Part shown: positions 35,101-45,799 of the stretch, one piece after another | How positions within the stretch are numbered: the first letter of the stretch is position 1 | Layout of the letters: each line of letters starts with the position of its first letter | Assembly (NCBI RefSeq): GCF_030272615.1 | Contig: NC_081408.1 | Span: 616,400,476-616,464,475, forward strand | Length of the DNA stretch: 64,000 nucleotides | Source: Cryptomeria japonica | Taxonomy: Eukaryota; Streptophyta; Pinopsida; Cupressales; Cupressaceae | Reading direction: 5' to 3' | Translations under genes and position numbers: made by a program | Notes under the pieces: generated by a model | What the model was told of the DNA's origin: nothing | What the model saw: only the letters and a program-made list of their open reading frames with translations | The model's database searches: none

Positions 35101-36300
35101 AAATCATATGCAAGGGAGACAATCACTTAAGGTCCATCTAATCTTGAGACATTGATGCCCACTTTAGTATGTCCCATCCTAAATATCCCCTAGGCATGTT
35201 TTGCTTCGTGCCCACTTTGATTCTACTCACATCGTCTTGAAATCTACATTTTCAACACCTTCCTCAACCTATGTTCAATTTTAAGTCCTCATTGACAAGA
35301 CTAGGATGCCTTAGGTTCCCTAGTACTCATGATTGGGACCCAAAATAGGACCCCTCATTTCTTGCCTCATGTGTGCGAATTTTTTTTTATCTTCATGTCA
35401 GTCAGCTCCAAAAATTCAAACACTTTATGTAAGATTAGGTAAAAAAGGAAGCCTACCCTGTCATTTCAAGGGGTCTACCTACAATTCAAGTGATCTCTTA
35501 ATTATAAAATCAATTCAATTCCAAGTGAACAAGCAATCAAGCATTCATCAAGCATTGAAGGAGAATTCAAGTTAAAGCAAAACATTCATGATCAACATTC
35601 TGCATGACATCCTAAAACCTTGTGTGAGGATTCAAGAAAGATTCATCAAGGTATCATGTTCAATTTCAAGTATTTTTAGATTAGATCTATCCTTTCCCTC
35701 AAAAGGAAAACATTATACTTCAAGGTTAATTCACAACCTGAGGTTTGACCTAGGAAAGTCCCTATCAACAAACCTATTTTTGTCATTTTGTGTGTAGGAA
35801 ATTGATTCAGGAGTTACGTGTGAAGAATTTGGCAAACTAAATGATGACAATAAAACTCAAATTTTGATGGCATGAAAAGCAGAAGACTAGGCCAGTTCAC
35901 ACCTCCTAGTCCCAAGAATCTTTGACAACCTTTTGATAGTAGATTCTGTGTACCATCCTAATCCAAAAAGCATTCATTTTATCTACATCCGACTGGTGGA
36001 GGATCTGGTCGATCTGCACCTCCTAGTCCCGACAATTCTACTTGAACACTCTATCATAGGAAAAGAGATATGAATTATAGGTCTACTAAGGAGATGCTTA
36101 CTATTAGTCATATGATAAGAGAAAAGAGAAGAAACATGAATACTACTAGCTAACAAGTTGTGTAATGTTGGGTGATTCATGATAGAGAAGATTAACAAAC
36201 AAAACCATTTGTTTGCAAGGCAATCCAAAAACTCTAGTACAAAATGGTTGTTGTAGTGACACAAAACACAAACAACAATAATAACTAACACTTGTAGTCT
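35101..36300. other. Unassigned DNA within the CACTA-like element
   Basis: No domain recognised. The phrase CACCTCCTAGTCCC occurs twice (35900, 36020) in ~110-bp loosely repeated units. Confidence 0.3.
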
Positions 36301-36309
36301 TGCCTTCTA

Positions 36310-37440
36310 TCTGGCCTCCTCCCTTAATGACAGTTTGGTCAACGATGCCAAGAAACCCAATTCCTATCCCATTGCCCACCAAGGTCTTATTCTGTTAATT
36401 TATGAGTATATTAAGGATAAAGTTAAGGCTAATAAGGATGATCCCCTTGTGGAGAATGCCCATATCTCTGAGGATGATGATAGTTCTGAGTTTGATGAGG
36501 ATTCTACCAATCCTCCCCCTAAAAAGAAATCGAGGGTTAGTAAGGAAGCTGAAGAAGACGCTGAAGAGACGACTGATCCTGAGCAGGAGCAGGAGAAGGA
36601 GGTGGAGAAGGAGTCGAAGCATGAGTAGGAGAGGAGGTGGAGGGTGAGAAAGGAGACAAGGATAATGAGCAGGGTAAAGAGGATTTTGATGAGTCAGAGG
36701 AGAAGGAGAGTCCCTATGATACAGACAATAGGGATGAGGATCAAAATAATATGGAGGAGGGCAACCCTAGGCCTGAGGATTCTGCCCAGGACATGGAGGA
36801 TGTAGATACTATTCTAAAAGTTGTTAGAAACAACTCTTTGGAAATGTTTATTTTCCATAAATGGGTGGTTGATAATATTACCAACATTCAGAAAAAACAG
36901 AGAGAGTTGGAGCTCAAAATTGATAATGTGGTTAAGGATATTAATGATAAAGGAAAGGAGGAAAATTCTGAGGATAATAGTGAAGAAGAGGATGAAAAAG
37001 ATATTCTAAACTGGTCGGAGGGTGAGATCATAAAGGGAGATGTGAAGCACCTAGAGGATGTGGTGAGGGCTCTCAAAGAAAAGGGGTGAGTTCAATTATG
37101 AATTGATAAACAACAGGGTTCAAAAAATTGAGAGTGCTTTGAGGAAAATCATGGAGCATAGCTTGGCTGTGATGAAGGTGACTTCCCAAAATATGAATGT
37201 GCTGGTTGCCTACCAGGACAAGGATAAGCAAAACAAAGATACTGTGATTGTTGATGATGAGCCGGGTTCTAGCTCTGTCCAACATTCTTCGAGACGCAGA
37301 ACTAGGCAAAATGCTAAAGAGTTGGATTTGAAGACTAAAGGTAATCAACAGGTGTAGGAAAGAAAAGACCTTAAAGAGACAACAAATGCTATGATGATGC
37401 TTGTCAAGGATGCTGAGGAGATGATAAAGATTTTCACCTA
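36310..37440 (+). pseudogene. Acidic, coiled-coil-rich ORF fragment in the CACTA-like element
   Basis: One interrupted coding region: 36335-36628 (NSYPIAHQGLILLIYEYIKD, then DDSSEFDEDS, PPPKKKSRVSKEAEED), 36637-37089 (Asp/Glu-rich, then NSLEMFIFHKWVVDNITNIQ and a Glu/Lys coil) and 37103-37357 (VQKIESALRKIMEHSLAVMK, SSRRRTRQNAKELDLK). Two frame breaks are consistent with decay. The composition fits a nucleic-acid-associated or retroelement accessory protein; the family was not recognised. Confidence 0.5.
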
Positions 37441-37680
37441 GATTTGTTTTAGGTGTGCTAGTATCTCGCTGGTCTTTTGCTGTACTTTTCTCTAGCTGTT
37501 GTCTTTTGTGCTGGTCTTTTGCTACCTTTCTTTCTTTGTTCTTTCCTTTCTTTCTTCTTTAATGCTTTTCTATATGATATGTAAGTGGGTTTCGGGTCCC
37601 TTAAAACTTGTTTTTCCTTAATAAAAAACACTTGCAAAGGTGTAAACAACAACAATGATCACACTAGCAATCCATGCTAT
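37441..37680 (+). other. Possible LINE-like 3' end following the acidic ORF
   Basis: T-rich sequence with GTGCTGGTCTTTTGCT repeated in part, then GGGTCCCTTAAAACTTG and CCTTAATAAAAAACA. This resembles 3' ends of plant L1-type elements; weak evidence. Confidence 0.3.
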
Positions 37681-37769
37681 TCCAAGTAACCTTTAACGAA
37701 TCTCAAAAAAATGATAAACATGCCCTAGGGGCGCTATGTAACACAACACTTCTAGTTTGAGGGTAGATA

Positions 37770-39180
37770 AATGAATTAACATGAGAAAAAGGGAGAGCTC
37801 ATATGCCTCCCCTTAAGATGTCAACATACCTCTAGGTTGATATCTTAAGGTAGATAGCAATCAAGGATAAGCACCTTCAACACCAAGAAGATACCCTTAA
37901 TAAACATACATGCATTCCAAGCTAGGAAGAAAGATCCTTGTACATGCCTCATTGCTATAAGAAAGGAAGAGATAGTTTTAAAAAGAGATATTTTTCAACA
38001 AGTGTAAAGGGATCGTTTTAAAGAGGGAGGAAGAGATCTTTTCCTAAAGATGTCTACCTCCAAAAATAGAGGAGATATTTAATAAAGATATCATCTTTTA
38101 AATTAAGAAATGGGTAGGAGATTAAGAATACAAACCTTCCATATTGCTAGGAAATGGTATCCTTGATGAAGGATTGCACACTTTCTATCACCAAGGAGAG
38201 ATCGTTCATAAAATACATACCGTTTCAAGAAAGAAAGAGGTCCTAATCAAAGAACACACACGCCCAAGCAAGGAGAGAATTTGGATTGAGGACAATTCTA
38301 TGAAAGAAAGGATATCAAGTTATAAAAGATAAAAATCAACAAAGGTAAAGTGGATTCTTAAAAAAGAGGAACAATTGACAACTATTATTCTTGCTCCACA
38401 ATGTAGAGAAAAGAAGAACTAGGCTATTACGTTGCCTCCCAAGTATGATTGCACATGAAATCATAGTACCATGAATGACATGAGCCCCTAATAGGTAATT
38501 AAGTTGATGATGTCATATAGCAAGATAAAAACATAATAGGTTATAAATGTCATTTAGAAGGGATATGATGAGTGTTTAACTCATTGTCACCTATTATTTA
38601 AATGTTACTATAACTACAATAAGTTATTGAATTTTAATCTCCAAATCATGACATTCATTAGTGGAATAGTTGATGATGCTTCAAAAAAGGATTGTCCTAA
38701 TTTTGTTTATGGTTTTTTCTTCAATTTTTCAAGGGGTGAGTAATAAAGTCGACTTTAAGAAACTCATACAAAATTATCTCTTGTTTTGATTAAAAGTTGT
38801 TGGAAAAGTCATAGATATATTAGACAATGGGGGAGGGGATGTCAACAAAGGAGGAGGATAGAAACCTAAATCTTCTTCAGAAAAATGTAATGTATATTTC
38901 TCATGAACCTCCACACTTCATTGCACACATCCTAAATCATGTCCATTGCATCCATGTTTATAATTAAGTGTGGTATTTAAATCATGTCTAGAGGAGTGTG
39001 TTCATTCATATTTTCAAAGTTTAAAGATCCTCAACCATCATCAAGACATGTGTTGGAAGAAGAGGTTGGAATAGATTTAGAAGAAGCTTGAATAATTGAC
39101 ACATACAACTCCCTTGAGACTTCATATTTGGATAGAGGGACCTTATATCAAATTAAGGAAGGCATGAGAGTGATATATGT
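37770..39180 (-). pseudogene. Truncated internal fragment of an element A relative
   Basis: Matches the - strand 3' part of element A in order: CAACACCAAGAAGATA (37885; cf. 19245), GGCTATTACGTTGC and GTATGATTGCACATGAAAT (38420; cf. 19868), and AAAGATCCTCAACCATCATC (39015; cf. 20790). There are large gaps. No LTR is attached. Confidence 0.5.
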
Positions 39181-39984
39181 ATTAGTGTAATTATTATACT
39201 TTTTGAATATTTATCGTTAGTATAATATTGGAAATAGTATCTTATACTAATTAGGGAGTCATAATTAAGATATTATTTTCCCATTTTTAGTTGTTGATCT
39301 CATTATTTAAGACACAAATGATTTTCATCATTTCTTTTTCTTTACGTGGAATATATATCTAATATAATTATTTATATTTTTAATAAGAAAATAAATTTAT
39401 TGTAGTAATCATGTGGTTTTTTAATTTTATCTCTTGTCTAAGAGAAAGTATTGAAGATCATAACTCTAACATGGCATCAAAATTCTAGTTCTACAAATGT
39501 TTTGTTTAATTTTTCTGAGTTTTACACATAAGGGTATAATCAATGCATACTAGTGTAAAAAAGAGCTCACAATCATACTAAATAGATTTCAAACCCCATA
39601 ATTCGTATAGAGAACAACAAATTTGGACTCAAGCCCTTCTAGAGTAATTTTTGAGGTTAAATGAATCTATGAATAGTAGTTTAAACATGAATAGTGTTTA
39701 TTTACACTATGAATATTATTTGATGTTGTGATTAATGTCTTAGGCATGGACAATGTTTTAGGTGTGAATAATGTTTTCAAGTATGATTAGGTTTTTTTGG
39801 TAATGAAGAGATTTTCTAGGGGCTATGAATAATGGTTTAAGCCTTGTGTAGTTGTTTTAGGCTTTTTTGCTTGCCTAAAGGAATAGTTTCATGAAAATAG
39901 ACATCAATTGGGAATACGATATCCAAATTTTAAAAAATAAATAGACATTGGAATGTTGATTCTATGATATAAAATATCTTTAAA
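39181..39984. other. AT-rich DNA within the CACTA-like element, nothing recognised
   Basis: Long A/T tracts and a cluster of TGAATA/ATGTTTTAGG-like phrases (39690-39850). No ORF or repeat that I can assign. Confidence 0.3.
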
Positions 39985-40460
39985 ACATGTACCCTGGCAA
40001 TTGCAGCTACAACATGTGACAAAATTCCTCTATTATTTATCCTATGATAGATGTTCATACCTTGTTCCAAAACTTCCAATTTATTTGAGGCAGTTTGTCA
40101 AATAGTCAGCGTGCCTTATCTCATCTCACACATTTTGCATACATGACTGCCAGGGCAATTGTAACTACACCAACTAATACAATTCCTAGACATCCACACC
40201 CTATTCCAAAGTTCCTATTTTCGCACAAGATGGGGGATGTTGACAGAGCTTTACCTGCCCTATTCCATGAGCTGACATTACTTGGAGACATTAATCTGTC
40301 AAACGGTTCATGTGCCTCATCCAAAAGCTGGAGTACGCTGGAAATAAACACGACAATGTCGATGGAAACCTATTTGTTACATGGGGTTTGATTCTGGGCG
40401 GGAAGGTATGATGGAAACCTATTTGTTCCATGGGGTTTAATTATGGGCGGGAATGTATGT
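39985..40460 (-). pseudogene. Captured fragment of an unidentified single-pass membrane protein gene
   Basis: A 76-codon - strand frame (40351-40121) reads LQLLDEAHEPFDRLMSPSNV, a basic linker, then CGCLGIVLVGVVTIALAVMY and ends KCVR, a likely C-terminal membrane anchor. A decayed partial duplicate of its 3' half lies at ~39985-40085, and a 49-bp unit ending TGGGCGGGAA.GTATG is duplicated at 40367-40458. Its higher GC and organised protein-like sequence differ from the surrounding DNA, suggesting a host-gene fragment. Family not recognised. Confidence 0.4.
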
Positions 40461-40489
40461 TTAAGCCAAACCTGCCCATTATTACACTG

Positions 40490-40769
40490 CTAGGGGTGGC
40501 AACATGAGAATGGGAAGAGGCCGCGAGAATACTATTTGAAATGTCTTGGTCTCTTTTTTTTTAAGTAATGCCCACGGTCGTCAGAATTTTGACGAACGCA
40601 GGCACTTTTTGTAAAAAAGCACAAATTTCATTGCCAATTGCTTCTCTATCAAAACCAGATATTGAATTATCATTGGAATTCCAACGAATGCGGGCAATTT
40701 TTCAAAAAAAAATCAAATCTGGTCACAATAGACCTTGTCCGTCGAAATTTTAGGCCAAATGTATTAGTG
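40490..40769. repeat. Right subterminal and terminal region of the CACTA-like element
   Basis: Contains GGTCGTCAGAATTTTGACGA (shared with 31160-31180), GGAATTCCAACGAATGCG, TTGTCCGTCGAAATTTT and the terminus TGTATTAGTG, whose complement is CACTAATACA. Confidence 0.75.
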
Positions 40770-40842
40770 TGGTGACAACAGTCATATAGATTAATGTTTA
40801 TATTTTTGTCTAGGCCAACATGTAATCACCTTTGTAAATATG
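40770..40842 (+). repeat. 5' LTR of element C, piece 2
   Basis: Matches 47335-47408 (TTTTTGTCTA.GC..ACATGTAATCACCTTT). Bounded on the left by the TGG duplication of the CACTA-like element and on the right by ATATG, the duplication of element F. Confidence 0.9.
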
Positions 40843-42866
40843 TATAGGAGTTGAGAAAGTACAACACCACAGGAGCCCAAATAATCTCCGCAAGCTGAAA
40901 AACCTGTTACAAGGAGAAGCAATGAAGCAAATCACAGAAGGAAAGAATACACAGGAAAAATATGCTCCAAAAGATGAGAGCTCAATAATCTCCAAAAATG
41001 TATATCAATAATAATCCTTCTTCATACAATGAAAAGAAAGAACTCAACCTTTAATAGGTCAAGAAACCCTAAAAGGGAAAACCTAGGTTTGCACATAATA
41101 ATTAATTATATGCACCTAAAGTTAGCTTAAGTGTAAAAGAGATAAAGGGAACTTAAATAATTAAATAAATAATGTTTAATTAATCAAGTAAATACCTGAA
41201 TACTCTAACACCCCCTCTTAAGCTAGACTTAGGGAGAAGCTAAAACCTAGAACAACTACTGAAAGCAATAAAGATGGGTCCTAGCAACAAGGCTTGATCA
41301 GGTACCCAAAGACAATGAAATCTCTATGAATTGGAGAAATAGAGAAAACCACGTGGGAACAAAACTCTACTCCAAAAAGAGATGAAAAAGAATATCACTG
41401 AAGCATGAAGAACCTACAAACTCTGTTGAAGAATAACTGCTGATCTGAAGAACATCCAATGAACTAGAACATGACCAGGTAGAGAAGACTGTAATCTGTA
41501 TGAGTGCCCTCAAATGACACTACTTGAATCAGAAGGAAAACAAGGCAATCAACTGAACTTGAAGATAAAGATGGCATGAGAAACCAAAGCCTAAAGAGCT
41601 GATCAATCGAACCACAGAAGCATTAGAACCAACATGATAAACCTCCCCATAATGCGGAAGTGGGAGAGGGATAGGAACACTGAAAAGGACAGCCAAAAAA
41701 AACTGCATGACGAAGAACCAAGAACATCAAAGGTGCTAAGACACATCATCATGAGGTGAATGTCATGGAAGGAACACTCACTGGACAAAGGAAGATGGCA
41801 AACAACAGGCAAACATCAACCCCCTCATGGCACTTGATCAATAGTGCATGTACAACAAGACACAAGATATGCAAGATTCCAAGTAAACAATGCATGATGG
41901 CACTTTATCTCAGTGTGTTTGCATAAATACAAGCTACAATGATAAGAAGACTAGAAATAGAAATGTGAACCAAAATAGAGACACCCTACTCAGAGAAGAG
42001 ATCCCAGGACCTGAAACAACCACGATATCCACCAGAGTGCTGAAAAGCAAAAAACTAAATAAAATATGCATGGAGAAGAATCTGGAAATAAAACTCATAT
42101 GGCTGGAAATTACACAACACATGCTTTCCAAAAATATAAAGTTTTCAAAAAATGAAGGTCAGATGCTTATTCTATGGCTCCCGGAGTGCAAAAAATAGAC
42201 CTCACTTTGATTGGAAAAAAACATAGTCAAATAGAAAAATTGGAAAAAATTACCAACACCATAAGGTCAGCCTTAGAACCAGCTTTCCGACGCCTATTCG
42301 TTTTCAAAAAAATGACTCCGTATGCCCAAGATAGGGCCAAAAAACCAAACCCCCCCCTGAAAAAGCCAAAAAAGGGGTCTGGTGGCTCTTTGGTGGTCCG
42401 GTGGCCAGAGGGTGGCAGCCCAGTGGTGGGTCGATGGCTGGGTGGTGGCCGACTAGAAAATGAGGCCGGTGGCTGTGCTGGGGTGGCGGTTCCAGGCGGT
42501 GGCGGCTGGAGGTGAGTGAAGGCTGGGGTGTAGGGAGGTTTCTGGTGGGGGCCAGGGAGAGCTGGCTGAGCGGCATAGGGAGGCTATGGGCCACCACCAA
42601 GCCACCACCAGAGCACCGCTCCCTGGCCACCGGACCACCAAAGAGCCACTAGACTCCTTTTTATGGCTTTTTCAGGGGGTGTTTGGTTTTTTGGCCCTAT
42701 CTTGGACATACGGAGTCATTTTTTCAAAAATGAATAGGTGTCGGAAAGCTGGTTCCGAGGCCGACCTCATTGTGTTGGTATTTTTTTCCAATTTTTCTAT
42801 TTGACTATTTTTTTTTCCAGTCAAAGTGAGGTCTAGTTTTTGCACTCCGGGAGCCATACTCTAACA
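40843..42866 (-). mobile_element. Element F: small truncated LTR element with an internal palindrome
   Basis: Bounded by ATATG (40838-40842, 42867-42871) within the LTR of C. The - strand 3' LTR (41210 to 40843, ~368 bp) starts TGTTAGAGTATTC, follows the polypurine tract TAAGAGGGGG (41211-41220), and ends CTCCTATA, or CTATACA if the TG is shared with the duplication. At the other end only TGTTAGAGTATGG of the 5' LTR survives before the palindrome 42174-42857. No coding domain; 41221-42173 is A-rich leader-like DNA. Confidence 0.75.
42174..42857. repeat. Large palindrome, arms ~240 bp, G-rich spacer
   Basis: Left arm 42174-~42410 and right arm ~42614-42857 are inverted copies, starting/ending in ATGGCTCCCGGAGTGCAAAA and including ACTCCGTATG, CCAAGATAGGGCC and TGGTGGCTCTTTGGTGGTCC-like segments. 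The ~200-bp spacer is rich in GGTGGC repeats. Short open frames in either arm (e.g. MAPGVQK) resemble short peptides often predicted from copia leaders; I do not regard them as genes. Confidence 0.8.
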
Positions 42867-43095
42867 ATATGATTGTAAGCCAACATAAGGCATTTATGTT
42901 TATGTTTGTAAAGGGTATTTAAGTCAGTCCAGTTAGGTCATTTTGATGATAGCGATGTGATAGGATATGTGATGATATGTGAGCAAGATCTTAATTGACA
43001 AAATCCAAATGTAAAGATTTGTAGTCAGTCTTGGTTATTTATCAAGAGGATTGGGAAGCGAACTAAGTTACCGGTAAGGAAGGATACAGTGATAA
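42867..43095 (+). repeat. 5' LTR of element C, piece 3
   Basis: Matches 47405-47630, including AAGGCATTTATGTTTATG, AAGTCAGTCCAGTTAGGTCA and CTAAGTTACCGGTAAGGAAG. Ends in GATAA (43091-43095), the left duplication of element G. Confidence 0.93.
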
Positions 43096-43241
43096 TGATG
43101 AATAATGATGAACAAAAAATACCCTATCTAGTACCAAGAGGGGGGGGTGAATCAATACGTATAAAAACTTCTCTGCAACTTATCAAGTTAAAACAATGCT
43201 AACCACAGGAGCAAAGGTTTCTCCATCAAGTTAAAACAATG

Positions 43242-43844
43242 CTAAACACTGCCATCATAGCTATTCAACTCATATGCAGTCAACTTTGCAATGATAGAGT
43301 CTAAGGATACCTTGGTTTTGTCAATAGACCTTAGTTCCTGAATAGCAATGACTCTGATTGCATAGACCGGTAACAATGATCTCAAAACTTTACTGACAAT
43401 GGTGGCATCATCAATTGTTCCACCAATGCTCTTGATATCTCCAACAACAGTCTTGATCCTTATGCCATATTGCTGAATGGTTTCACCTTCAACCATCCTC
43501 ATGTCTTCAAATTTTCTTCTAAGGCTCTCTTCCTTAGCTTGCTTGACATGCTCATCACCACCATAAATAGTTTCCAATGTTTCCCATACATCTTTAGGAG
43601 TGTCCTTATCTTGTACATCAATGAACTCAATATCAGACAAACTGCTAATAAGGGCTTCCATGACTTGCCCATTTTCTTGAATCTCTCTTTTCTAATCATC
43701 GATTAGAGTGCCAGTGGGGATTACATAGACATTCTCAACATAGATCAAGTGTTGAGCACCCAGACTCTTGATATAGATCTTCATTATGTCCTTCCATATT
43801 TTGAAGTTATCTTTATTGAACTTAGAACCTTCTCTCTTCATCAT
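43242..43844 (-). pseudogene. Copia gag (UBN2-type) N-terminal part of element G
   Basis: Gag packages the element RNA. One frame from the ATG at 43844 runs ~200 codons with a single internal stop near 43694. It opens SKFNKDNFKIWKDIMKIYIK, the usual copia gag start, and continues DTPKDVWETLETIYGGDEHV, LRRKFEDMRMVEGETIQQYG and VSKVLRSLLPVY, matching the gag-polypeptide/UBN2 pattern. The frame ends exactly at the deletion junction, so the zinc knuckle is missing. Confidence 0.85.
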
Positions 43845-43915
43845 TAAGGCAAGATCTTTTACCTCAAGCAATTAAGCTTATATCACCGAGGACCTGGAGT
43901 TTCTCTGATACCAAT

Positions 43916-45356
43916 TGATGAATAATGATGAACAACAAATACCCTAACTGGTACTAAGAGGGGGGGGGGTGAATCAGTACATACAAAAACTTCTCTGCAA
44001 CTTATCAAGTTAAAACAATGCTAACCAGTTGTCTTCATTATTGAACTTAACCATGGCAATACTGGTTAAACATAGTAAGAATTCAGACAACATAAACCGG
44101 TAAAACTAAACACTTCAAATATCATTCAATACTTGATAACTACTTCACCCATAAACATATGCATGTGGTGTATCAACAATACCATAACCATTAACTTTGC
44201 ATGCATAATCACTTAAACAAAGAATACTTAATCATCACATGAAAAATGCACAACTCATGACACACAGATTTTTCACGTGGAAACCCAAATGGGAAAAACC
44301 ACAGTGGGGATGAATACCCACAAGCTTGTTTTGAACTCTTTTGAAGCTCGCTCTGTTAGGAGCCTAGTTTGATTAAATACTTTACAATAAGGTTCTGCTA
44401 GGAACCGATCCTGTTAAAGATCACCCGGTTAAGGGATGGCTATATACCTTGTTAAAGGTTGAAACCCTGTTAAAGGTTACCTCGCCAGAATATTTAGAGA
44501 ACTCAATGAACTTGAGTCACCTAGTTAGAGGATTTACAGTAAGCCTGTTAAAGCTACCGAACAAAGGGATTTTCCTTCTATTGAAATGGTTAGAAGACAA
44601 TAGGTAAAACTCTGATCTGATAACAACACTATATGCTAAGGGCAGATCCTTTTCAATTCCTCTACTCTGCAATCACACTTTGTAGTTTTCACTCACTGGT
44701 CTGGCAAGTATCTCATCACTCGGATACATACATGCTTTTTCCAACACTTACAATAACAAACATCATCAACCTTATAGACAATAATTAGGTCGGTAACATA
44801 AACCCTAAAGCCTAGGCATTTTTAGGTTTACAATTACAAGCAGTCCAATCCTGACCATCCAAACACTTTACATAGAATGAAACAATCTCAAACAGATCAC
44901 AAGTCATTCTACATCGTCTATTCTTCACCACACATATAAATCAGTAACCCATCACGCTTTCTTCTCATACCGCTAAGAAGAATATTCATTCTGGAGGTAG
45001 ACATTTAATGCAGTCGATCTTCACATGCAAGATCCTTAAGGAAATCCTTTAAGTGCACAAAACTATCATGGCATCTTGATCTCATCCTTATTTCTTAGCT
45101 AACTCATCACAAAATATCATTGGTTGCTTCACATAAGCTAGACTGCCAAACTGGAAACCCTAAAGCTGAGACTACCAACCGGTAGTGACACTTAGTGAAA
45201 CCCTGACACCGGTTCACTACATCTCTTCATACTGGTTCTCCAACTTGATCATTAATAACAACTTCCAATCTTCATACTAGTTGACCTGTACTTATTGACA
45301 TCAATGACAACATATATTATTATCATATTATCATACCGGTTCATCATATGCCAACA
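43916..45356 (-). repeat. 5' LTR of element G (1441 bp)
   Basis: TG..CA termini on the - strand, followed by the initiator-Met primer site. It contains a G run next to GTGAATCAGTAC, shared in style with the LTRs of C and D. Confidence 0.88.
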
Positions 45357-45769
45357 GATAACCGATACATATAGTGCTTAAACTGGAACTCATCTAGCAT
45401 ATGAGATGCATACTTTGAGTTTATATTTTTGTTTGTAATTCAACATTTTGGATCTGTAGTCAGTGAGGCTCTTTTTGTGATGAGCAGTGTGCCTTCCTAC
45501 ATGTGCAAGCTCCTCATGTAATGTTTGTTCATTTAGCCAGTGGATAGATATTGTGGGTCACCAATCCCATCGTGGTTTTTCCTCTTTGAGGCTTTCCATG
45601 TATAAATCTTTGTGCTATGGTGTTGATTCTTGTGGTTACATTGCTATTACTTGTTGTTACTTTCTTTTATGCATACCAGTTACTGAGTTCTTTAGTTAAC
45701 AAGGTTAAAATTTATCTCACCGATAGAACACTGATTCACCCCCCCTCTCAGTGTTCTTGGATTCCAACA
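45357..45769 (+). repeat. 5' LTR of element C, piece 4
   Basis: Matches 47631-48042 to the end, including TTTGTAATTCAACATTTTGG, GATGAGCAGTGTGCCTTCCT and GTGTTCTTGGATTCCAACA. It completes the 5' LTR and is followed by the primer site. Confidence 0.93.
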
Positions 45770-45770
45770 A

Positions 45771-45782
45771 TTGGTATCACTA
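45771..45782 (+). other. Primer binding site of element C
   Basis: TTGGTATCACTA lies one base after the 5' LTR. The first eight bases after the initial T match the initiator-Met tRNA complement (TGGTATCA); the rest has diverged. Confidence 0.8.
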
Positions 45783-45799
45783 GTTTTGGAATAGAAAAT

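Larger units (their letters stand above)
30859..40769. mobile_element. CACTA-like (En/Spm) DNA transposon, ~9.9 kb, non-autonomous, carrying captured fragments
   Basis: Left end CACTGGTACATTCAAGCC and right end (reverse complement) CACTAATACATTTGGCC form imperfect terminal inverted repeats. Both are followed by TTTC.GACGG, and the subterminal zones are rich in GTCAGA/CCGACGG/GTCGTCAGAATTTTGACG motifs. The insertion is bounded by TGG (30856-30858, 40770-40772), and removing the element plus one TGG restores the LTR sequence seen at ~47330. CACTA ends, subterminal repeats and a 3-bp duplication all fit the superfamily. No transposase is visible. The cargo is a DRM inverted repeat, sirevirus and gypsy fragments, an acidic ORF and a membrane-protein fragment. 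Confidence 0.82.
43096..45356 (-). mobile_element. Element G: Ty1/copia element with gag only, deleted internally
   Basis: Perfect GATAA duplication (43091-43095, 45357-45361). On the - strand the 5' LTR spans 45356 to 43916 (1441 bp, TGTTGGCATATGATG..ATTCATCA). The primer site TTGGTATCAGAGA (complementary to initiator Met tRNA) is at ~43902-43914, and gag follows. The 3' LTR is reduced to its last ~107 bp (43096-43202). Pol is entirely missing. Confidence 0.9.

Noticed and set aside
42304-42804. Pro/His-rich and other short ORFs within the palindrome of element F
   Set aside because: They arise from both strands of the GGTGGC-rich spacer and the arms; the symmetry explains them.
40841-42866. 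Alternative left edge of element F at 40841 with a 3-bp duplication
   Set aside because: It would give canonical TG..CA ends but only ATA as duplication. The 5-bp ATATG repeat at 40838-40842 and 42867-42871 fits LTR integration better, though the edge is ambiguous by 2 bp.
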